DNA of 64,000 nucleotides from Hyphomicrobium sp. (GTDB taxonomy: Bacteria; Pseudomonadota; Alphaproteobacteria; Rhizobiales; Hyphomicrobiaceae), in the NCBI GenBank assembly GCA_003987725.1, contig RXJH01000004.1:303372-367371 (forward strand), read 5' to 3'. This document shows positions 1 through 9,862 of this stretch, in pieces (the stretch's first letter is position 1; each line of letters begins with the position of its first letter). The notes below the pieces were generated by a model. That model made no database searches, was not told where the DNA came from, and was given only the letters and a program-made list of their open reading frames with translations. Made by a program: the position numbers and the translations under genes.

Positions 1-196
1 CGTCGGCGTAACTCTGAATGGCCGACCCGGCAACCTCGCCGGTGTGGGGACTGGCGTAGAATTGGTAATCGGACAGAGCCAGCATTGTCGTCGCCGCGAT
101 GAGGGCGGAAATGATGCCGCTCAACAGCCCCATCAGCGTCAGCCGTAAGAGCGAGTGGCTTTGCGGTTCAGGGGGTGGCGCCGGAGACATGGTCAT
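1..196 (-). CDS. N-terminal fragment of an unrecognised membrane or secreted protein
   Basis: The reading frame runs off the left edge, so only about 65 N-terminal residues are visible. After a Pro-rich start (MTMSPAPPPEPQ) there is one clear hydrophobic segment at roughly residues 18-45 (LLSGIISALIAATTMLALSD), which could be a membrane anchor or an uncleaved signal. An AGGA motif sits about 7 bases before the first ATG; a second ATG two codons later is also possible. The gene is divergent from the DUF817 gene, so the gap between them should hold both promoters. The visible part does not identify a family. Confidence 0.55.
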   Translation of the reverse strand, partial: MTMSPAPPPEPQSHSLLRLTLMGLLSGIISALIAATTMLALSDYQFYASPHTGEVAGSAIQSYAD

Positions 197-371
197 AACG
201 ACATCCTGTGACGTTCCCCGATTGCCCCGAGCGCCGCATATCGGTGGCGGGAATGAGGACTCGCAGAGTCAATTCGAAGACATTGCAAAACGGTCGCTGG
301 CGGAAATGAGAATGCCACAAACGCCAGCATGATGTCCAAACCCGCCTTACCGTCTCTTTCCAAGGTCAGAC

Positions 372-1274
372 ATGCAACGCAAGGTCTCCGGCAGGACCTC
401 TAAGGACAGCGCCGCGCGCCTATGGGCGCCGCTCGCGCGCTTCGTCGATTGGGAAGCGGAACTCGGGGAGGCCGCCGAGGCGCGAGGTCCGGCGGCTCAC
501 TTCGCCTATGAGTTCGTTCGCTTTGGCGTCAAGCAGGCGTGGGCTTGCCTGTTCGGCGCATCATTGCTGGCTTTGCTGATCGCGACGCATCTTTTCTATC
601 CGAAGGATGCCGGGATCTCGCGCTATGATTTTCTGGTCGTCGCGGCGGTGCTGATCCAAATCCTGATGGTGACGTTGAAGCTCGAAACGACCGACGAGGT
701 GAAGGTCATTTGCATCTTTCACATCGTCGGCACGGCGATGGAGATATTCAAGACGTCGGTCGGGTCGTGGCTTTATCCGGAGGCCAGTCTTCTGCGTATC
801 GGCGGCGTTCCGCTATTCACCGGGTTTATGTATGCCGCGATCGGTTCGTATATCGCCCGGTGCTGGCGCCTCTTCGATTTCCAATTTACGCGGCACCCAC
901 CGGTTTGGGCGCTGGGCATTTTGAGCGTGGCGATCTACGCGAACTTCTTTGGCCATCACTACGTGTGGGACGCGCGGCCGATACTGTTTGCGGCAGCGAT
1001 CCTTCTGATCGGGCCGTGCACGATCTATTACAAGATCTGGAAGGTGCACCGGCATATGCCGTTGCTGCTGGGGCTGCTGCTCGTCGCCGTTTTCATTTGG
1101 CTTGCGGAGAACATCGGCACATTCACCGCGGCCTGGGCCTATCCGCACCAGCGGCATGGCTGGGAGCTCGTCGGGCTCGGCAAGCTCGGATCATGGTTTC
1201 TGCTGATGCTGATTTCATACACGCTGGTCGCGTGGCTCAACCGGCCGAAGGTGATGGCCATTCAGGACAGCTAA
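372..1274 (+). CDS. DUF817 family integral membrane protein
   Basis: A 300-residue polytopic inner-membrane protein with about seven or eight hydrophobic segments (near residues 57-75, 87-103, 145-162, 178-193, 203-218, 228-246 and 268-288). The segment around residues 113-150, with FKTSVGSW followed by YPE, is the part I recognise as typical of DUF817. An AAGG ribosome-binding site lies 6 bases before the ATG. The function of DUF817 is not established and the neighbours do not suggest one. The fold and length fit the family, and the long frames on other strands here are shadows. Confidence 0.8.
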   Translation: MQRKVSGRTSKDSAARLWAPLARFVDWEAELGEAAEARGPAAHFAYEFVRFGVKQAWACLFGASLLALLIATHLFYPKDAGISRYDFLVVAAVLIQILMVTLKLETTDEVKVICIFHIVGTAMEIFKTSVGSWLYPEASLLRIGGVPLFTGFMYAAIGSYIARCWRLFDFQFTRHPPVWALGILSVAIYANFFGHHYVWDARPILFAAAILLIGPCTIYYKIWKVHRHMPLLLGLLLVAVFIWLAENIGTFTAAWAYPHQRHGWELVGLGKLGSWFLLMLISYTLVAWLNRPKVMAIQDS

Positions 1275-1361
1275 GGACATTATTTACCGCGACTTCGGGT
1301 GACGCCATTCCGCTTCCGCGCTTTGGCTTATAATAGGGCGTTATTGCTCGGAGCGGATTCC

Positions 1362-1637
1362 ATGGCGCAATCATCCTATATCGCAACCGCTTTATTTCTT
1401 GCCATCATTGCCGCTGCAACGAATGTCTCGGCGGCGGGCAGCGGCGCCGCAATCGATCTCGCCGCGCAGGTGCGCGGGCAAGGTTTTCCTTGTGATAAGC
1501 CGAAAGGCGCCGAAAAAAACAACAAGGCGTCGAGGCCCAACGAAGAAGTCTGGATCCTGACGTGCGAGAACGCCTCCTATCGGATGACGGTCGTTCCGGA
1601 CATGGCGGCGAAGGTCGAAAAGCTCGGCAAGCAATAG
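1362..1637 (+). CDS. Small secreted protein, unrecognised
   Basis: A 91-residue protein with a textbook signal peptide (hydrophobic stretch IATALFLAIIAAATNVSAA, likely cleaved after SAA). The mature part is about 65 residues with two cysteines (FPCDKP and ILTCEN) that could form one disulfide, and the pattern 'VWILTCENASYRMTVVPD' suggests a compact beta-rich domain. The frame stays open 21 codons upstream, but the signal peptide only begins at this ATG. Probably periplasmic; no function can be assigned. Confidence 0.65.
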   Translation: MAQSSYIATALFLAIIAAATNVSAAGSGAAIDLAAQVRGQGFPCDKPKGAEKNNKASRPNEEVWILTCENASYRMTVVPDMAAKVEKLGKQ

Positions 1638-1769
1638 TCCGGCTCATGCGGCGACCGACCGAGATCTCGAACGGGTGTCACGGGCGGAACAGCCAGAGCT
1701 GAGCGGCTGGCGCATTCTCCCCGACATCAGGCCACCGCCGGTCAGCATCCATTCGGGAGGATCACAGTC

Positions 1770-1973
1770 ATGTCGGGCATCGTCGTTGCATCCGCCGCCG
1801 CAGCAATCACCACCGTTGCGACTTTCGTGGTCGCGGCTCTTCCGGATACGCAGGCACTTCTCTCGCCGCTGACCGAAGGCGGCAACGAGTATGCGGTCAC
1901 GACCATTTCGGTGCTCGCTTCCCTTCCGATGCTCGGCATCATGGCCGTGTTCGCGACGACAGCTCGCGAATAG
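1770..1973 (+). CDS. Small membrane protein, unrecognised
   Basis: A 67-residue protein with two hydrophobic segments (residues 3-24 and 44-62), predicted to be a two-pass membrane peptide. A strong GGGAGGA ribosome-binding site precedes the ATG by 8 bases, and a rho-independent terminator follows within about 55 bases, so it looks like a complete monocistronic unit. No family recognised. A long frame on the opposite strand overlaps it but lacks these signals. Confidence 0.5.
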   Translation: MSGIVVASAAAAITTVATFVVAALPDTQALLSPLTEGGNEYAVTTISVLASLPMLGIMAVFATTARE

Positions 1974-2026
1974 CGCCGGCCCACTTTCGAATTCCTCCGC
2001 CCTCCTCGCTTTTCCCCCAGCACCTT

Positions 2027-2060
2027 GCCGGCTCTTCATCTGAGCCGGCATTTTTGTTTT
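2027..2060 (+). terminator. Rho-independent terminator
   Basis: An 8-bp perfect stem GCCGGCTC/GAGCCGGC with a 7-base loop, followed by ATTTTTGTTTT. It terminates the small membrane protein gene upstream. Confidence 0.8.
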
Positions 2061-2258
2061 CGCGGCCGCTGTCTTGCGCTCAATCGGAGCATGCGAACGG
2101 CCATTCTCCTGCCTTGGTTGATCACCAATTATCTCAAGGGAAGATGGGGGGTTACGGAGGGGAGCTTCTAACCTTTCCCATATCGTAAAAGGGTGCCACG
2201 GCGCCGGGGCGGGCCGGAGTCGACGAGTGGTCCCATGTATCGCGTGGGGGATTGCGTC

Positions 2259-3044
2259 GTGAAATTCAGAGCATTTTTCGTTGCCGCCGGCGTCGTCGCC
2301 GCGTCGTCTTTTTCCACTCCGGTAACATTCGGGTCGGGCAATAGCGCGGATGCCGCCGATGCCGGGCAACTGCCCGCACAAGAAGCCGTTACGGTTCCGG
2401 AGTTCGTGCCGATCTTGAACTTCAGCCAGTTTGTGCTCGCCACCGACCAATTCGGTGAAGCGAACCGCGCGCGCGCTGCAGAAATGTTGAGCGCGAAATT
2501 TTCTGGGGCATCCGACGGACAGCACGTCCAACTCAATCAAGGTCCGCAGCCGACGCCCGCAATCGTCGAAAGTGCGATGAGTTCTGCGGTTCCCGATCCG
2601 GCTGAAAAGCCTGGCGAAGCTTTTGCCGATCCGGTGAAGGTCGCGACGGCCATCTCGAAAGCAACGGAAACTCCGGCGGCGCCTGAGGAAGAGGCGACGG
2701 CGAAAGAGACGGAGACGAAGTCTTCGGCACGGGCACGTTCGGAAAAGCGCTTCCGGCCCGCAATGGGGTTGGGTATGGCGGTCGATCAGGACGACACTGC
2801 AATGCAGTGGTGGTTCTCATCGGGCAAGCCGACGAAGAAGAGCGCCGATCGATCGCAAATTCGCCGCGTCGCCACGACCGACGGTTCGGCGAACGGCAGC
2901 CCGCCGAACGCTGCGGCGGCCAAGGCAGGCGCTACACCGAAAGAAGATTTTCAGATCGGCATTCCCGGGCAATCGATGGAGCCGCAGATCTCCACGTGCG
3001 CGACGAGGGAACGGACGTGCTGGGGAAAATTCTGCGGCTGCTGA
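2259..3044 (+). CDS. Secreted low-complexity protein with a four-cysteine C-terminus, unrecognised
   Basis: About 261 residues from a GTG preceded by GGGGGA at 7 bases; an ATG 24 bases earlier is an alternative. The start gives a signal peptide (KFRAFFVAAGVVAASSFS). The middle is rich in Ala, Glu, Thr, Lys and Pro and is probably disordered. A short ordered patch, 'MGLGMAVDQDDTAMQWWFSSG', lies near residue 165. The last 15 residues contain four cysteines (CATRERTCWGKFCGC), which is odd for an otherwise Cys-free secreted protein. It converges on the ClC gene with a one-base gap. No function assigned. Confidence 0.6.
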   Translation: MKFRAFFVAAGVVAASSFSTPVTFGSGNSADAADAGQLPAQEAVTVPEFVPILNFSQFVLATDQFGEANRARAAEMLSAKFSGASDGQHVQLNQGPQPTPAIVESAMSSAVPDPAEKPGEAFADPVKVATAISKATETPAAPEEEATAKETETKSSARARSEKRFRPAMGLGMAVDQDDTAMQWWFSSGKPTKKSADRSQIRRVATTDGSANGSPPNAAAAKAGATPKEDFQIGIPGQSMEPQISTCATRERTCWGKFCGC

Positions 3045-3045
3045 G

Positions 3046-4407
3046 TTAGCTCGCGCGCGACGGCGAAGCCTCTTTGTGCTGCGGCTTCGGTGCGTAGGCA
3101 TGAGACAGCGCATGATAGAGAGGCTGGCGGCTGATCAAGCGTGAGATGCCAGCGGCCAGCAGAGCTGTCGCCATCAGCGGCACCACCATGTTGCGGTCGC
3201 TGGTCATTTCCATCACGATGACGACGGCGGTCAGCGGCGCTTGGACCACGGCCGCGAAGTAGCCGACCGTCATCAGCAGCATGAGTGCGCGCGGATCGAC
3301 GAACGTGACGACGGGCGTCAGCATGGAGCCGAGGCCTGAGCCGACCGCGAGCGAAGGGGAGAACAGTCCACCCGGTATGCCGCTCGCTGACGAGAGCATT
3401 GTCGCTATGAGTTTCGACGGGCCGTACCAGAAAGGTAGTTGCTCTCCCAACAGCAGCCCCGCGCGCGTTTCGCCGTAACCGTTTCCGGAGGCATAACCTG
3501 CGGTCGCAATGCTCAGGATCGCGACGATGAGGCCGCAGATGCCAGCGAAGACGGCGGGTTCTTTGCGAAGCGCCGCGATGAAGGATGGCGGCCTGCGCGT
3601 GATGGTGATGAGCGATCGCGAAAAGAGGCCACCCATCACGCCGCCGATCGCTGCGCAGATCGGAACCGCAGACCAATCCGCCGCACGGATCATCTGGGCC
3701 GAAACTTCGCCGAAATAGGCGTAGTTTCCGAGGATCAGCCAACTGACGCCTCCGGCAATCGCCACCGATGCGATGACGATGTCGTTGATGCGGCCCGCGA
3801 AGGATTTGGCCAGTTCTTCGATCGCAAAAAGTATTCCTGCGATTGGTGCGTTGAATGCTGCGGCGATGCCTGCGGCGGAGCCCGCGAGCACAAGCCCGTT
3901 GTGGCGACCGATGCCGGCAAAGCTCGCGACCGCGAACATCACCGAAGCGCCGACTTGGACGGTCGGCCCCTCGCGGCCGACGGAGGCACCGACGACAAGC
4001 GCCAGGGCCGTCATGACGATTTTCGCGATCATGGTCTGCCAGCCGAGAAGGCTTTGGCGGTGCGCTGGGTTCGAACTCGCGCGCGCGGCGATGACCTGGG
4101 GGATGCCGCTACCGGCGGCGGCCGGGAACCAGCGCGCGGTCACATAGGCGAGCGCGACGAAGCCCAGCGGCGTCATCACGAGCGGCAGCCAGTGCCACTG
4201 ATTCAGTATGGCGTAGTAGAGCGCCTGAGCCTTATCGGAGAGTTTCGCGAACCCAACGGCGGCGAGGCCGACGAATATCGCCCCCAAGAGAAATACGGCG
4301 CGACGCTGCCATACGCGGCGCGAGAAGCCAACGTAGCGATATCGGCGTAGCCGCAAGGCTCTGCGGCCGCGAGTGTTCGTGCGTATTGGTTCGGATGTAT
4401 GCTGCAC
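3046..4407 (-). CDS. ClC-family chloride/proton antiporter
   Basis: A 453-residue ClC protein with the three anion-pore signatures in order: GSGIPQ (residues 99-104), GREGPTVQ (144-151), whose Glu146 matches the gating glutamate, and GGLFSPSLA (346-354). The pair Glu197-Glu198 in 'FAIEELAKSF' aligns with the E. coli EriC region holding the internal proton glutamate, which favours an H+/Cl- exchanger over a passive channel. There is no C-terminal CBS domain. It lies just downstream of mutA on the same strand (19-base gap), though a functional link is not obvious. Acid-stress or charge-balance roles are known for relatives. Confidence 0.9.
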   Translation of the reverse strand: MQHTSEPIRTNTRGRRALRLRRYRYVGFSRRVWQRRAVFLLGAIFVGLAAVGFAKLSDKAQALYYAILNQWHWLPLVMTPLGFVALAYVTARWFPAAAGSGIPQVIAARASSNPAHRQSLLGWQTMIAKIVMTALALVVGASVGREGPTVQVGASVMFAVASFAGIGRHNGLVLAGSAAGIAAAFNAPIAGILFAIEELAKSFAGRINDIVIASVAIAGGVSWLILGNYAYFGEVSAQMIRAADWSAVPICAAIGGVMGGLFSRSLITITRRPPSFIAALRKEPAVFAGICGLIVAILSIATAGYASGNGYGETRAGLLLGEQLPFWYGPSKLIATMLSSASGIPGGLFSPSLAVGSGLGSMLTPVVTFVDPRALMLLMTVGYFAAVVQAPLTAVVIVMEMTSDRNMVVPLMATALLAAGISRLISRQPLYHALSHAYAPKPQHKEASPSRAS

Positions 4408-4426
4408 TAATACCGCAAGGTTCGAT

Positions 4427-6301
4427 CTAAGCCAGTTTCTGCTGCAGTCCCTTCAGGGTCGCTACGGCGTCGGCTCCGGCGAAGAGGAACTGGTCTACGC
4501 CCGCCGACTTGAGTGCGCTTTCCTTTTCGCCCGGCCGTCCCGCCATCAGGACAAATTTGGCACCCGCGGCTTTCAATGCTTTCGCGACCGTTTCGGCGAG
4601 CGTTGCGTTGACGGCATCGGATGAGCAGATGCACGCGGCATCGGCGCCGGATTTGCGGAAGGCTTCGACGGCATCTTCCGGGGTTTTGTAGCCGTCGCTC
4701 ACGAGCGCTGAGATGCCGCCCGCCGCGAGGTAGTTCTTCGTCCAGGTCGTGCGGACGTTGTGATCGACGATTTCACCCATGCTGGCGAGGAAGACTTTGT
4801 AGCCGCCGTGCGCGTCGGCGGCATCGCGCAGCGCTTCGAAGGCTTCGCCGAGACGATGCGGCTTCAGCGGCGCCACTTCGATTGCGGCTTTGGCCGTCGG
4901 CTGAGATGGCGCGGACCAGGGTTCGGCGTGCACGCCGTCGTCGCCGAGCAGCGGGAAGGCGTTGACGCCCGTCAACTCCTGGCGGACCGTCGCGATCGAC
5001 TTGGCGCGTGCTTCCGCGGTCGCCGCGATGGTTTCCTGGATGTAGCCCGACTGGAGGCTTGCGAGCAGGCCGCCGCGCGCTTCGATGTCCTGGAAGATTT
5101 CCCAGGCCTTCTTCGCGATGTCCTCGGTCAGGTTTTCGACGTACCAGGAGCCGCCTGCCGGGTCGTTGACGCGGCCGAGATTGCTTTCTTCCTGGCAGAC
5201 GATCTGGATGTTGCGGGCGACGCGGCGCGCGAAGGCATCCGGTTTGCCGAGTGCGAACGTGAAGGGGAGGACGACGATGGCATCCGCGCCGCCGAGGGCC
5301 GCGCCTGCGCAGGCGATGGTCGTGCGCAGGATGTTGGTCCACGGGTCACGCTTCGCCATGATGCGATAGGACGTCGGGCAGTTCAGCTGTACGGCCGAGG
5401 CGGCGTCGCCTGCACCTGAAGCATCGGCGACGCGCCAGATCAGGCGGCGGGCGGCGCGCAGCTTGGCGATCGTTGCGAATTCGTCGATGTCGGCTGCGAG
5501 CGCGACGTTGATTTTTGGAAGGGCCTTGGTGGGCGGAATTCCGCCTTGCTCGGCGGCGCGCAGATAGGCGACGAGCGCGGAGAGCATGAAGGCAAGTTCC
5601 TGCGCCTCGCTCGCACCGGCAACGTGCGCGACGACGCCGTCGGCCGTCATGACCTGTACGCGCGGGCTCGCTTCGGTCGCATTCATCAGGGCGACGGCGC
5701 GCGCCAGAGCCGTCTCGACAGGCTCGGAGAGGCGGCCGGTCATCGCCAGTGTTCCGAGCGGATCGGCGCCGAAGGAGCCTTGCCGGTCTGCCGCCTTGAT
5801 GCCGCGCGCGTCCCACTCGGCACTGAGCGCCAGGGCGGCGTCGAAAAAGTTTTCTTGGGCGACGAGCACGATGGGGCAAACGTCGAGCAGGACTTCATTC
5901 AGAGCTATGGCGAAGGCTTCTTTCGACAGCGGCAGGCCATTGCCGCCGACCTGCAGACCGATCGACGTCACGCCGCCGACGAGATCTTCCAGGATCTCGG
6001 CGTTGAGGGCCTTGGGATCCGCTTCAATGTGAAACGTGCGGATATCCCAGCCGAGGCCGTCGCGGACGGGTCTCGTCCCGCGGGTGAAGGGGGCGGAGCC
6101 CGGAAGCGCGTTCACCGTGCTCTGGAGGGCATCCCCCCGGGTATAGAGCGGGTTAATCTTGATGCCGTCGGCCGTGCGGGTGACGAGCCGCTTCTCGAAA
6201 TCGGCGCCCTTCAGCGCCTTGTCGACCAGCCCGCGCCACTGTTCAGTGCTGGCGGCGGGAAAGTCTTCGGCGAGATGCAGTTCGGTCGTCGAGGTCGTCA
6301 T
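4427..6301 (-). CDS. mutA: Methylmalonyl-CoA mutase, small (beta) subunit
   Basis: A 624-residue protein with the mutase TIM-barrel domain (conserved [10 protein letters not shown]) and a C-terminal Rossmann domain of about 130 residues. The corresponding C-terminal stretch reads '[13 protein letters not shown]' and lacks the DxHxxG cobalamin-ligand motif, as expected for the non-catalytic MutA chain, which pairs with MutB to interconvert succinyl-CoA and methylmalonyl-CoA. I chose the ATG at MTTSTTEL, with GGGAG 9 bases upstream, over a longer frame. mutB is not adjacent; in Methylobacterium the two subunit genes are also unlinked. Likely serves propionyl-CoA or ethylmalonyl-CoA metabolism. 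Confidence 0.9.
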   Translation of the reverse strand: MTTSTTELHLAEDFPAASTEQWRGLVDKALKGADFEKRLVTRTADGIKINPLYTRGDALQSTVNALPGSAPFTRGTRPVRDGLGWDIRTFHIEADPKALNAEILEDLVGGVTSIGLQVGGNGLPLSKEAFAIALNEVLLDVCPIVLVAQENFFDAALALSAEWDARGIKAADRQGSFGADPLGTLAMTGRLSEPVETALARAVALMNATEASPRVQVMTADGVVAHVAGASEAQELAFMLSALVAYLRAAEQGGIPPTKALPKINVALAADIDEFATIAKLRAARRLIWRVADASGAGDAASAVQLNCPTSYRIMAKRDPWTNILRTTIACAGAALGGADAIVVLPFTFALGKPDAFARRVARNIQIVCQEESNLGRVNDPAGGSWYVENLTEDIAKKAWEIFQDIEARGGLLASLQSGYIQETIAATAEARAKSIATVRQELTGVNAFPLLGDDGVHAEPWSAPSQPTAKAAIEVAPLKPHRLGEAFEALRDAADAHGGYKVFLASMGEIVDHNVRTTWTKNYLAAGGISALVSDGYKTPEDAVEAFRKSGADAACICSSDAVNATLAETVAKALKAAGAKFVLMAGRPGEKESALKSAGVDQFLFAGADAVATLKGLQQKLA

Positions 6302-6517
6302 ACAACTGGGCTCCCACAGGCGAGAGGGCGTTACCGGCACGCCCGCTTTCCGATATACCGCTCAGGTGGCTGGTGCGAGTGTGAAATATTCTTGGCAGAC
6401 GGCCCAATTGCCGCGCTTCGACGCCATGTTGGGCCGGTTTGCGTCATGCCGCGGCGCATGGCATCACCGGCCAGAGCGGCGCGATTTGAGTCGAGTTCGA
6501 GGATACGTGGAGGCGAA

Positions 6518-7954
6518 ATGACTGGAACGCACGGCGCAGACCGGGCTGGCGAGCCTGTCGCCGATCCTCGCGACTATGTGCAGGATGGGCTGATCCTCAT
6601 CGGCGTCAGCAAGTCTGGCCAGGACTTGAAGCCCGAATGCATCGAGCTTGCGCTCGCCAACCGCCATGGCCTCATCACGGGCGCAACGGGCACCGGCAAA
6701 ACGGTGACGCTACAAGTTTTGGCGGAAGGATTTTCCGCGGCGGGCGTTCCCGTCTTCGCGGCCGACATCAAGGGCGATCTTTCGGGCATTGCGGAGAAGG
6801 GCAAGCCGTCGCCGAAGCTGGTCGAACGCGCCGAAGAGATCGGGCTCACGCGATACGGCAATACATCGTTTCCGACTGCCTTCTGGGACATCTTCGGCGT
6901 CGACGGACATCCTGTGCGCGCGACCGTGCAGGAGATGGGTCCGCTGCTGCTTTCGCGCCTGATGGAGCTGACGGAGCCGCAAGAGGGCGTGCTGAATATC
7001 GCATTCCGCTGGGCCGAAGATCAGCGCGCGGCGGGCGACGAGAAGATGACAATCCTGGATCTCAAGGATCTTCGGGCGGTCATCGACGAAATGGGCCAGA
7101 AGGCTTCGACGCTCAGAAGCAAGTACGGCCATGTGGCTCCGGCGACCGTTGGCGTCATTCAGCGCCGCCTTCTGGTCCTCGAAGAGCAGGGCGCGGCGAA
7201 ATTCTTCGGCGAGCCGGCGCTCGACATCCTGGACTTTCTGAAGGTTCAGCCGGACGGGCGAGGCGTGGTGAACGTTCTCGCCGCCGAGAAACTGATGAAC
7301 ACGCCGCGTCTCTACGCGACGTTCCTGCTCTGGCTGCTGACGGAGCTGTTCGAGAAGCTTCCCGAGGTCGGCGATCTCGACAAGCCGAAGCTCGTGTTCC
7401 TGTTCGACGAGGCGCATCTTCTTTTCAACGACGCACCGAAGGCGGTGCTCGAGCAGATCGAGCGCGTCACGCGGCTCATCCGTTCGAAAGGCGTCGGCGT
7501 TTATTATGTGACGCAGAGCCCGGGCGATGTGCCCGATCGCGTTTCGGCGCAGCTCGGCAATCGCATTCAGCACGCGCTGCGCGCCTTCACGCCGAAGGAG
7601 CAGAAGGCGATCCGCGCGGCGGCGCAGACGTTCCGTCCCAATCCAGAGATCGACACGGAGCGCGCCATTCAGGAGCTGAAGGTTGGTGAGGCGCTGGTTT
7701 CGCTTCTGCACGGTAAAGGCGAACCTTCGATGGTGGAGCGGACGCTGATCCGGCCACCGATGTCGCGAGTTGGGCCTCTGACGCCGGACGAGCGAAAGGC
7801 GATCATTCAGAACGATGGCGATAACCTGCGGAAATACGGCAAGGAACTGGATCGCGAATCGGCGCACGAGAGGCTGCAATCGCGAAATACGATGGTCGGA
7901 CAATTAAAGCAGAGGCTTTCATCGTTCTCGAACATCCTCCGGGGCAAGGGATGA
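6518..7954 (+). CDS. HerA-like helicase/ATPase, DUF853 family
   Basis: A 478-residue P-loop ATPase. Walker A is GATGTGKT (residues 55-62) and Walker B is [12 protein letters not shown] near residue 290, followed by a sensor-like '[13 protein letters not shown]'. This arrangement fits the HerA/FtsK-like DUF853 family, whose biological role is unclear. The start has GGAGG 5 bases upstream; the frame is open far upstream only because it lies opposite mutA. Unlike HerA proper, no NurA nuclease gene sits beside it. Cytoplasmic, probably hexameric by family analogy. Confidence 0.85.
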   Translation: MTGTHGADRAGEPVADPRDYVQDGLILIGVSKSGQDLKPECIELALANRHGLITGATGTGKTVTLQVLAEGFSAAGVPVFAADIKGDLSGIAEKGKPSPKLVERAEEIGLTRYGNTSFPTAFWDIFGVDGHPVRATVQEMGPLLLSRLMELTEPQEGVLNIAFRWAEDQRAAGDEKMTILDLKDLRAVIDEMGQKASTLRSKYGHVAPATVGVIQRRLLVLEEQGAAKFFGEPALDILDFLKVQPDGRGVVNVLAAEKLMNTPRLYATFLLWLLTELFEKLPEVGDLDKPKLVFLFDEAHLLFNDAPKAVLEQIERVTRLIRSKGVGVYYVTQSPGDVPDRVSAQLGNRIQHALRAFTPKEQKAIRAAAQTFRPNPEIDTERAIQELKVGEALVSLLHGKGEPSMVERTLIRPPMSRVGPLTPDERKAIIQNDGDNLRKYGKELDRESAHERLQSRNTMVGQLKQRLSSFSNILRGKG

Positions 7955-8063
7955 CTTGCGGATGACTGGGGGATGGTGGCGGCTATCCGTTGAATGTAAC
8001 GGCCAAAACCATTAGCTTTTGCAGGAGAATCGCGCGGCGGCTTCCGCCGTTGAGGAGAACGAT

Positions 8064-8360
8064 ATGGGTTATTTCCGCTTCCGCAAGACCATCAGCATTC
8101 TGCCCGGCGTTCGCATCAATCTCAGCAAGACGGGCGTCAGCGGCAGCCTCGGCGGCCATGGCGCGACGGTCAACGTCGGCAAGAACGGCGAGCAGGTCAC
8201 GCTCGGCATTCCGGGCACGGGCCTCAGCTATCGCACGCCGCTGAGCACGACGCTATTCGTTGGATTGATACTGGTCGCGATCGTCATCGGCGTCGCGTAC
8301 ATCGTGTCTCCAACGACAGTGAAGGCGCTGCTGCATTGGTGGCAGCCGCACTGGTTCTGA
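8064..8360 (+). CDS. DUF4236 domain protein with C-terminal membrane anchor
   Basis: A 98-residue protein. Residues 1-56 match the DUF4236 pattern (GYFRFRKTI, then 'NLSKTGVSGSLGG' and 'GIPGTGLSY'), a short beta domain found at the N-terminus of many small bacterial proteins. It is followed by one transmembrane helix (about residues 62-82). An AGGAG site lies 6 bases before the chosen ATG, 15 codons into the longer frame. It follows the DUF853 gene on the same strand by about 110 bases and may be co-transcribed. The role of DUF4236 is unknown. Confidence 0.75.
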   Translation: MGYFRFRKTISILPGVRINLSKTGVSGSLGGHGATVNVGKNGEQVTLGIPGTGLSYRTPLSTTLFVGLILVAIVIGVAYIVSPTTVKALLHWWQPHWF

Positions 8361-8451
8361 TCGCACATCGATCACGGACGTCATCAATAGGCGCCGGGCT
8401 TGCTGCCGGGCGCCTTTGCTTTTTGATGGCGATAACGGTCCGCGTTTCCGT

Positions 8452-9705
8452 TCAGCCGCTACCGGGTGCGGCGACGGAGGATGTCAATTCCCTGTCGGGC
8501 GACGGCCGTACCGGCGCTTGGCCGGGCGGCGATTTCATCCAAATATTCTTGCGGCCTTCGGAGAAGCCTTCTTCGTAAAGGGCCGACTGATACTTGGGAT
8601 CGTAGATCTGTTTCGTCTGCAAACTGAACGAGGGCGGCACGGCCATGAAATTGAAATCGGCGCCGCCGTCATGTGCGATCCGATAGATCTTATAGAGCTC
8701 GCCCTGGTTTTGGCTCTTGATCAATGTCGAGATTGATCTGGCGGCAATCTGCAACGTCGTCGGTTTGACGACTTCCTGGTCCGGTGTCGCCTTGCCGTTC
8801 TTGATGATGTAGTAGCGGCGTAGCGGCGGGTTCGGATAAAGCGAGTCGAAGGCGCTGAGCGGAGCTTCGACGGGGCTCACAAAAACTTCTCGCGTCGTGC
8901 CGCCATCGACGTGCAGTTCGTCATAGTCTTTCCCGCCCGCTTCGACCTCGATCTTGACGGGCGGAAAGGCAGCCGGGATCGCGGCGGACGCGAGGATGAC
9001 CTTGCGGAAAAGCTCGGTTGCTTCGGGGCTGCGGTTGAGCGCGATTTCACCCATGTTCCAGACGACCGGGCGCTGGGCGTCGAGATTGGTCGTCAGCACG
9101 AGAAGGACGCGGCCGCGTTGGTATTGCGCCGCAATCCTGTCGAGGAAACGCCTGTCGATGTATTGCGCGATCAGGCCTGCGAGCGGGGCCGTGCTCGCAA
9201 GGGCCGGTCCGCCGAACAGGCCGGAGAAGATTTCCGGCGTCACGACTTCGTCTTGCTTGTATTGGGTCCAGATAGTGTGGAGCGAATCGTCTTCCGACGG
9301 TCCGAGGAATGCGAAGGGGGCGATGATGGCGCCGGCGCTGACGCCGGTTACGACCTGGAATTCCGGACGGTCACCACGCTTCGACCAGCCTGCCAAAACA
9401 CCTGCGCCGAAAGCGCCGTCCGATCCACCTCCGGAGAGCGCGAGCGTTTCGATAACCTTTCGGCCATCCCGCGTTTTGGCGGTCTGCCCGATCGGCGGCA
9501 TGTGTGCGGTGCGGCGGCGGATTTCTGCGATGGGGTTGCGGGGCACCTCGTCCGCCCAGAAGCGAACGCCGGGCATGCCAGGGATCTCGGCCGTCTCGGC
9601 CAATTTGGCGCTGCTGATGCCGTTACGTGTGATAGTCGCCGCGCAGCCGGATACCGCAAGCGCTGCGACCAGCATCAGCCCGACATGAAGCCTCGGCCCT
9701 GCCAC
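8452..9705 (-). CDS. Patatin-like phospholipase, predicted lipoprotein
   Basis: About 417 residues from a GTG with GGGGG 9 bases upstream; a TTG 9 codons earlier is possible. The N-terminus is a lipoprotein signal ending in AVSGC, with Cys21 as the lipidation site. The patatin domain has the oxyanion loop GGGSDGAFGAG, the nucleophile elbow GVSAG and the catalytic Asp motif VDGG, so the Ser-Asp dyad is complete. It should act as an acyl hydrolase on the periplasmic or outer-membrane side. It is followed upstream on the same strand by a second patatin gene, 157 bases away. Confidence 0.85.
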   Translation of the reverse strand: MAGPRLHVGLMLVAALAVSGCAATITRNGISSAKLAETAEIPGMPGVRFWADEVPRNPIAEIRRRTAHMPPIGQTAKTRDGRKVIETLALSGGGSDGAFGAGVLAGWSKRGDRPEFQVVTGVSAGAIIAPFAFLGPSEDDSLHTIWTQYKQDEVVTPEIFSGLFGGPALASTAPLAGLIAQYIDRRFLDRIAAQYQRGRVLLVLTTNLDAQRPVVWNMGEIALNRSPEATELFRKVILASAAIPAAFPPVKIEVEAGGKDYDELHVDGGTTREVFVSPVEAPLSAFDSLYPNPPLRRYYIIKNGKATPDQEVVKPTTLQIAARSISTLIKSQNQGELYKIYRIAHDGGADFNFMAVPPSFSLQTKQIYDPKYQSALYEEGFSEGRKNIWMKSPPGQAPVRPSPDRELTSSVAAPGSG

Positions 9706-9862
9706 GCTAAACAACCCCCGACGACATCCCAAGCCCCAGATACAGCTTACGGTTTACGGCACCGTGAAGGCTGCGGCAATGCCGCGGAAGGCTCAGTCTG
9801 ACGATAAAAACGCGATTCACCAAAAAATCGGAGGTGCCAGACGTCACGCGGCCTCGGGGAAT

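Noticed and set aside
1644..2540. Long open frame on the minus strand (298 codons)
   Set aside because: No recognisable protein; it overlaps the small gene at 1770, a terminator and the secreted-protein gene. High GC makes antisense frames common.
3439..4350. 303-codon frame opposite the ClC gene
   Set aside because: Arg/Asp/Gly-rich translation typical of a shadow.
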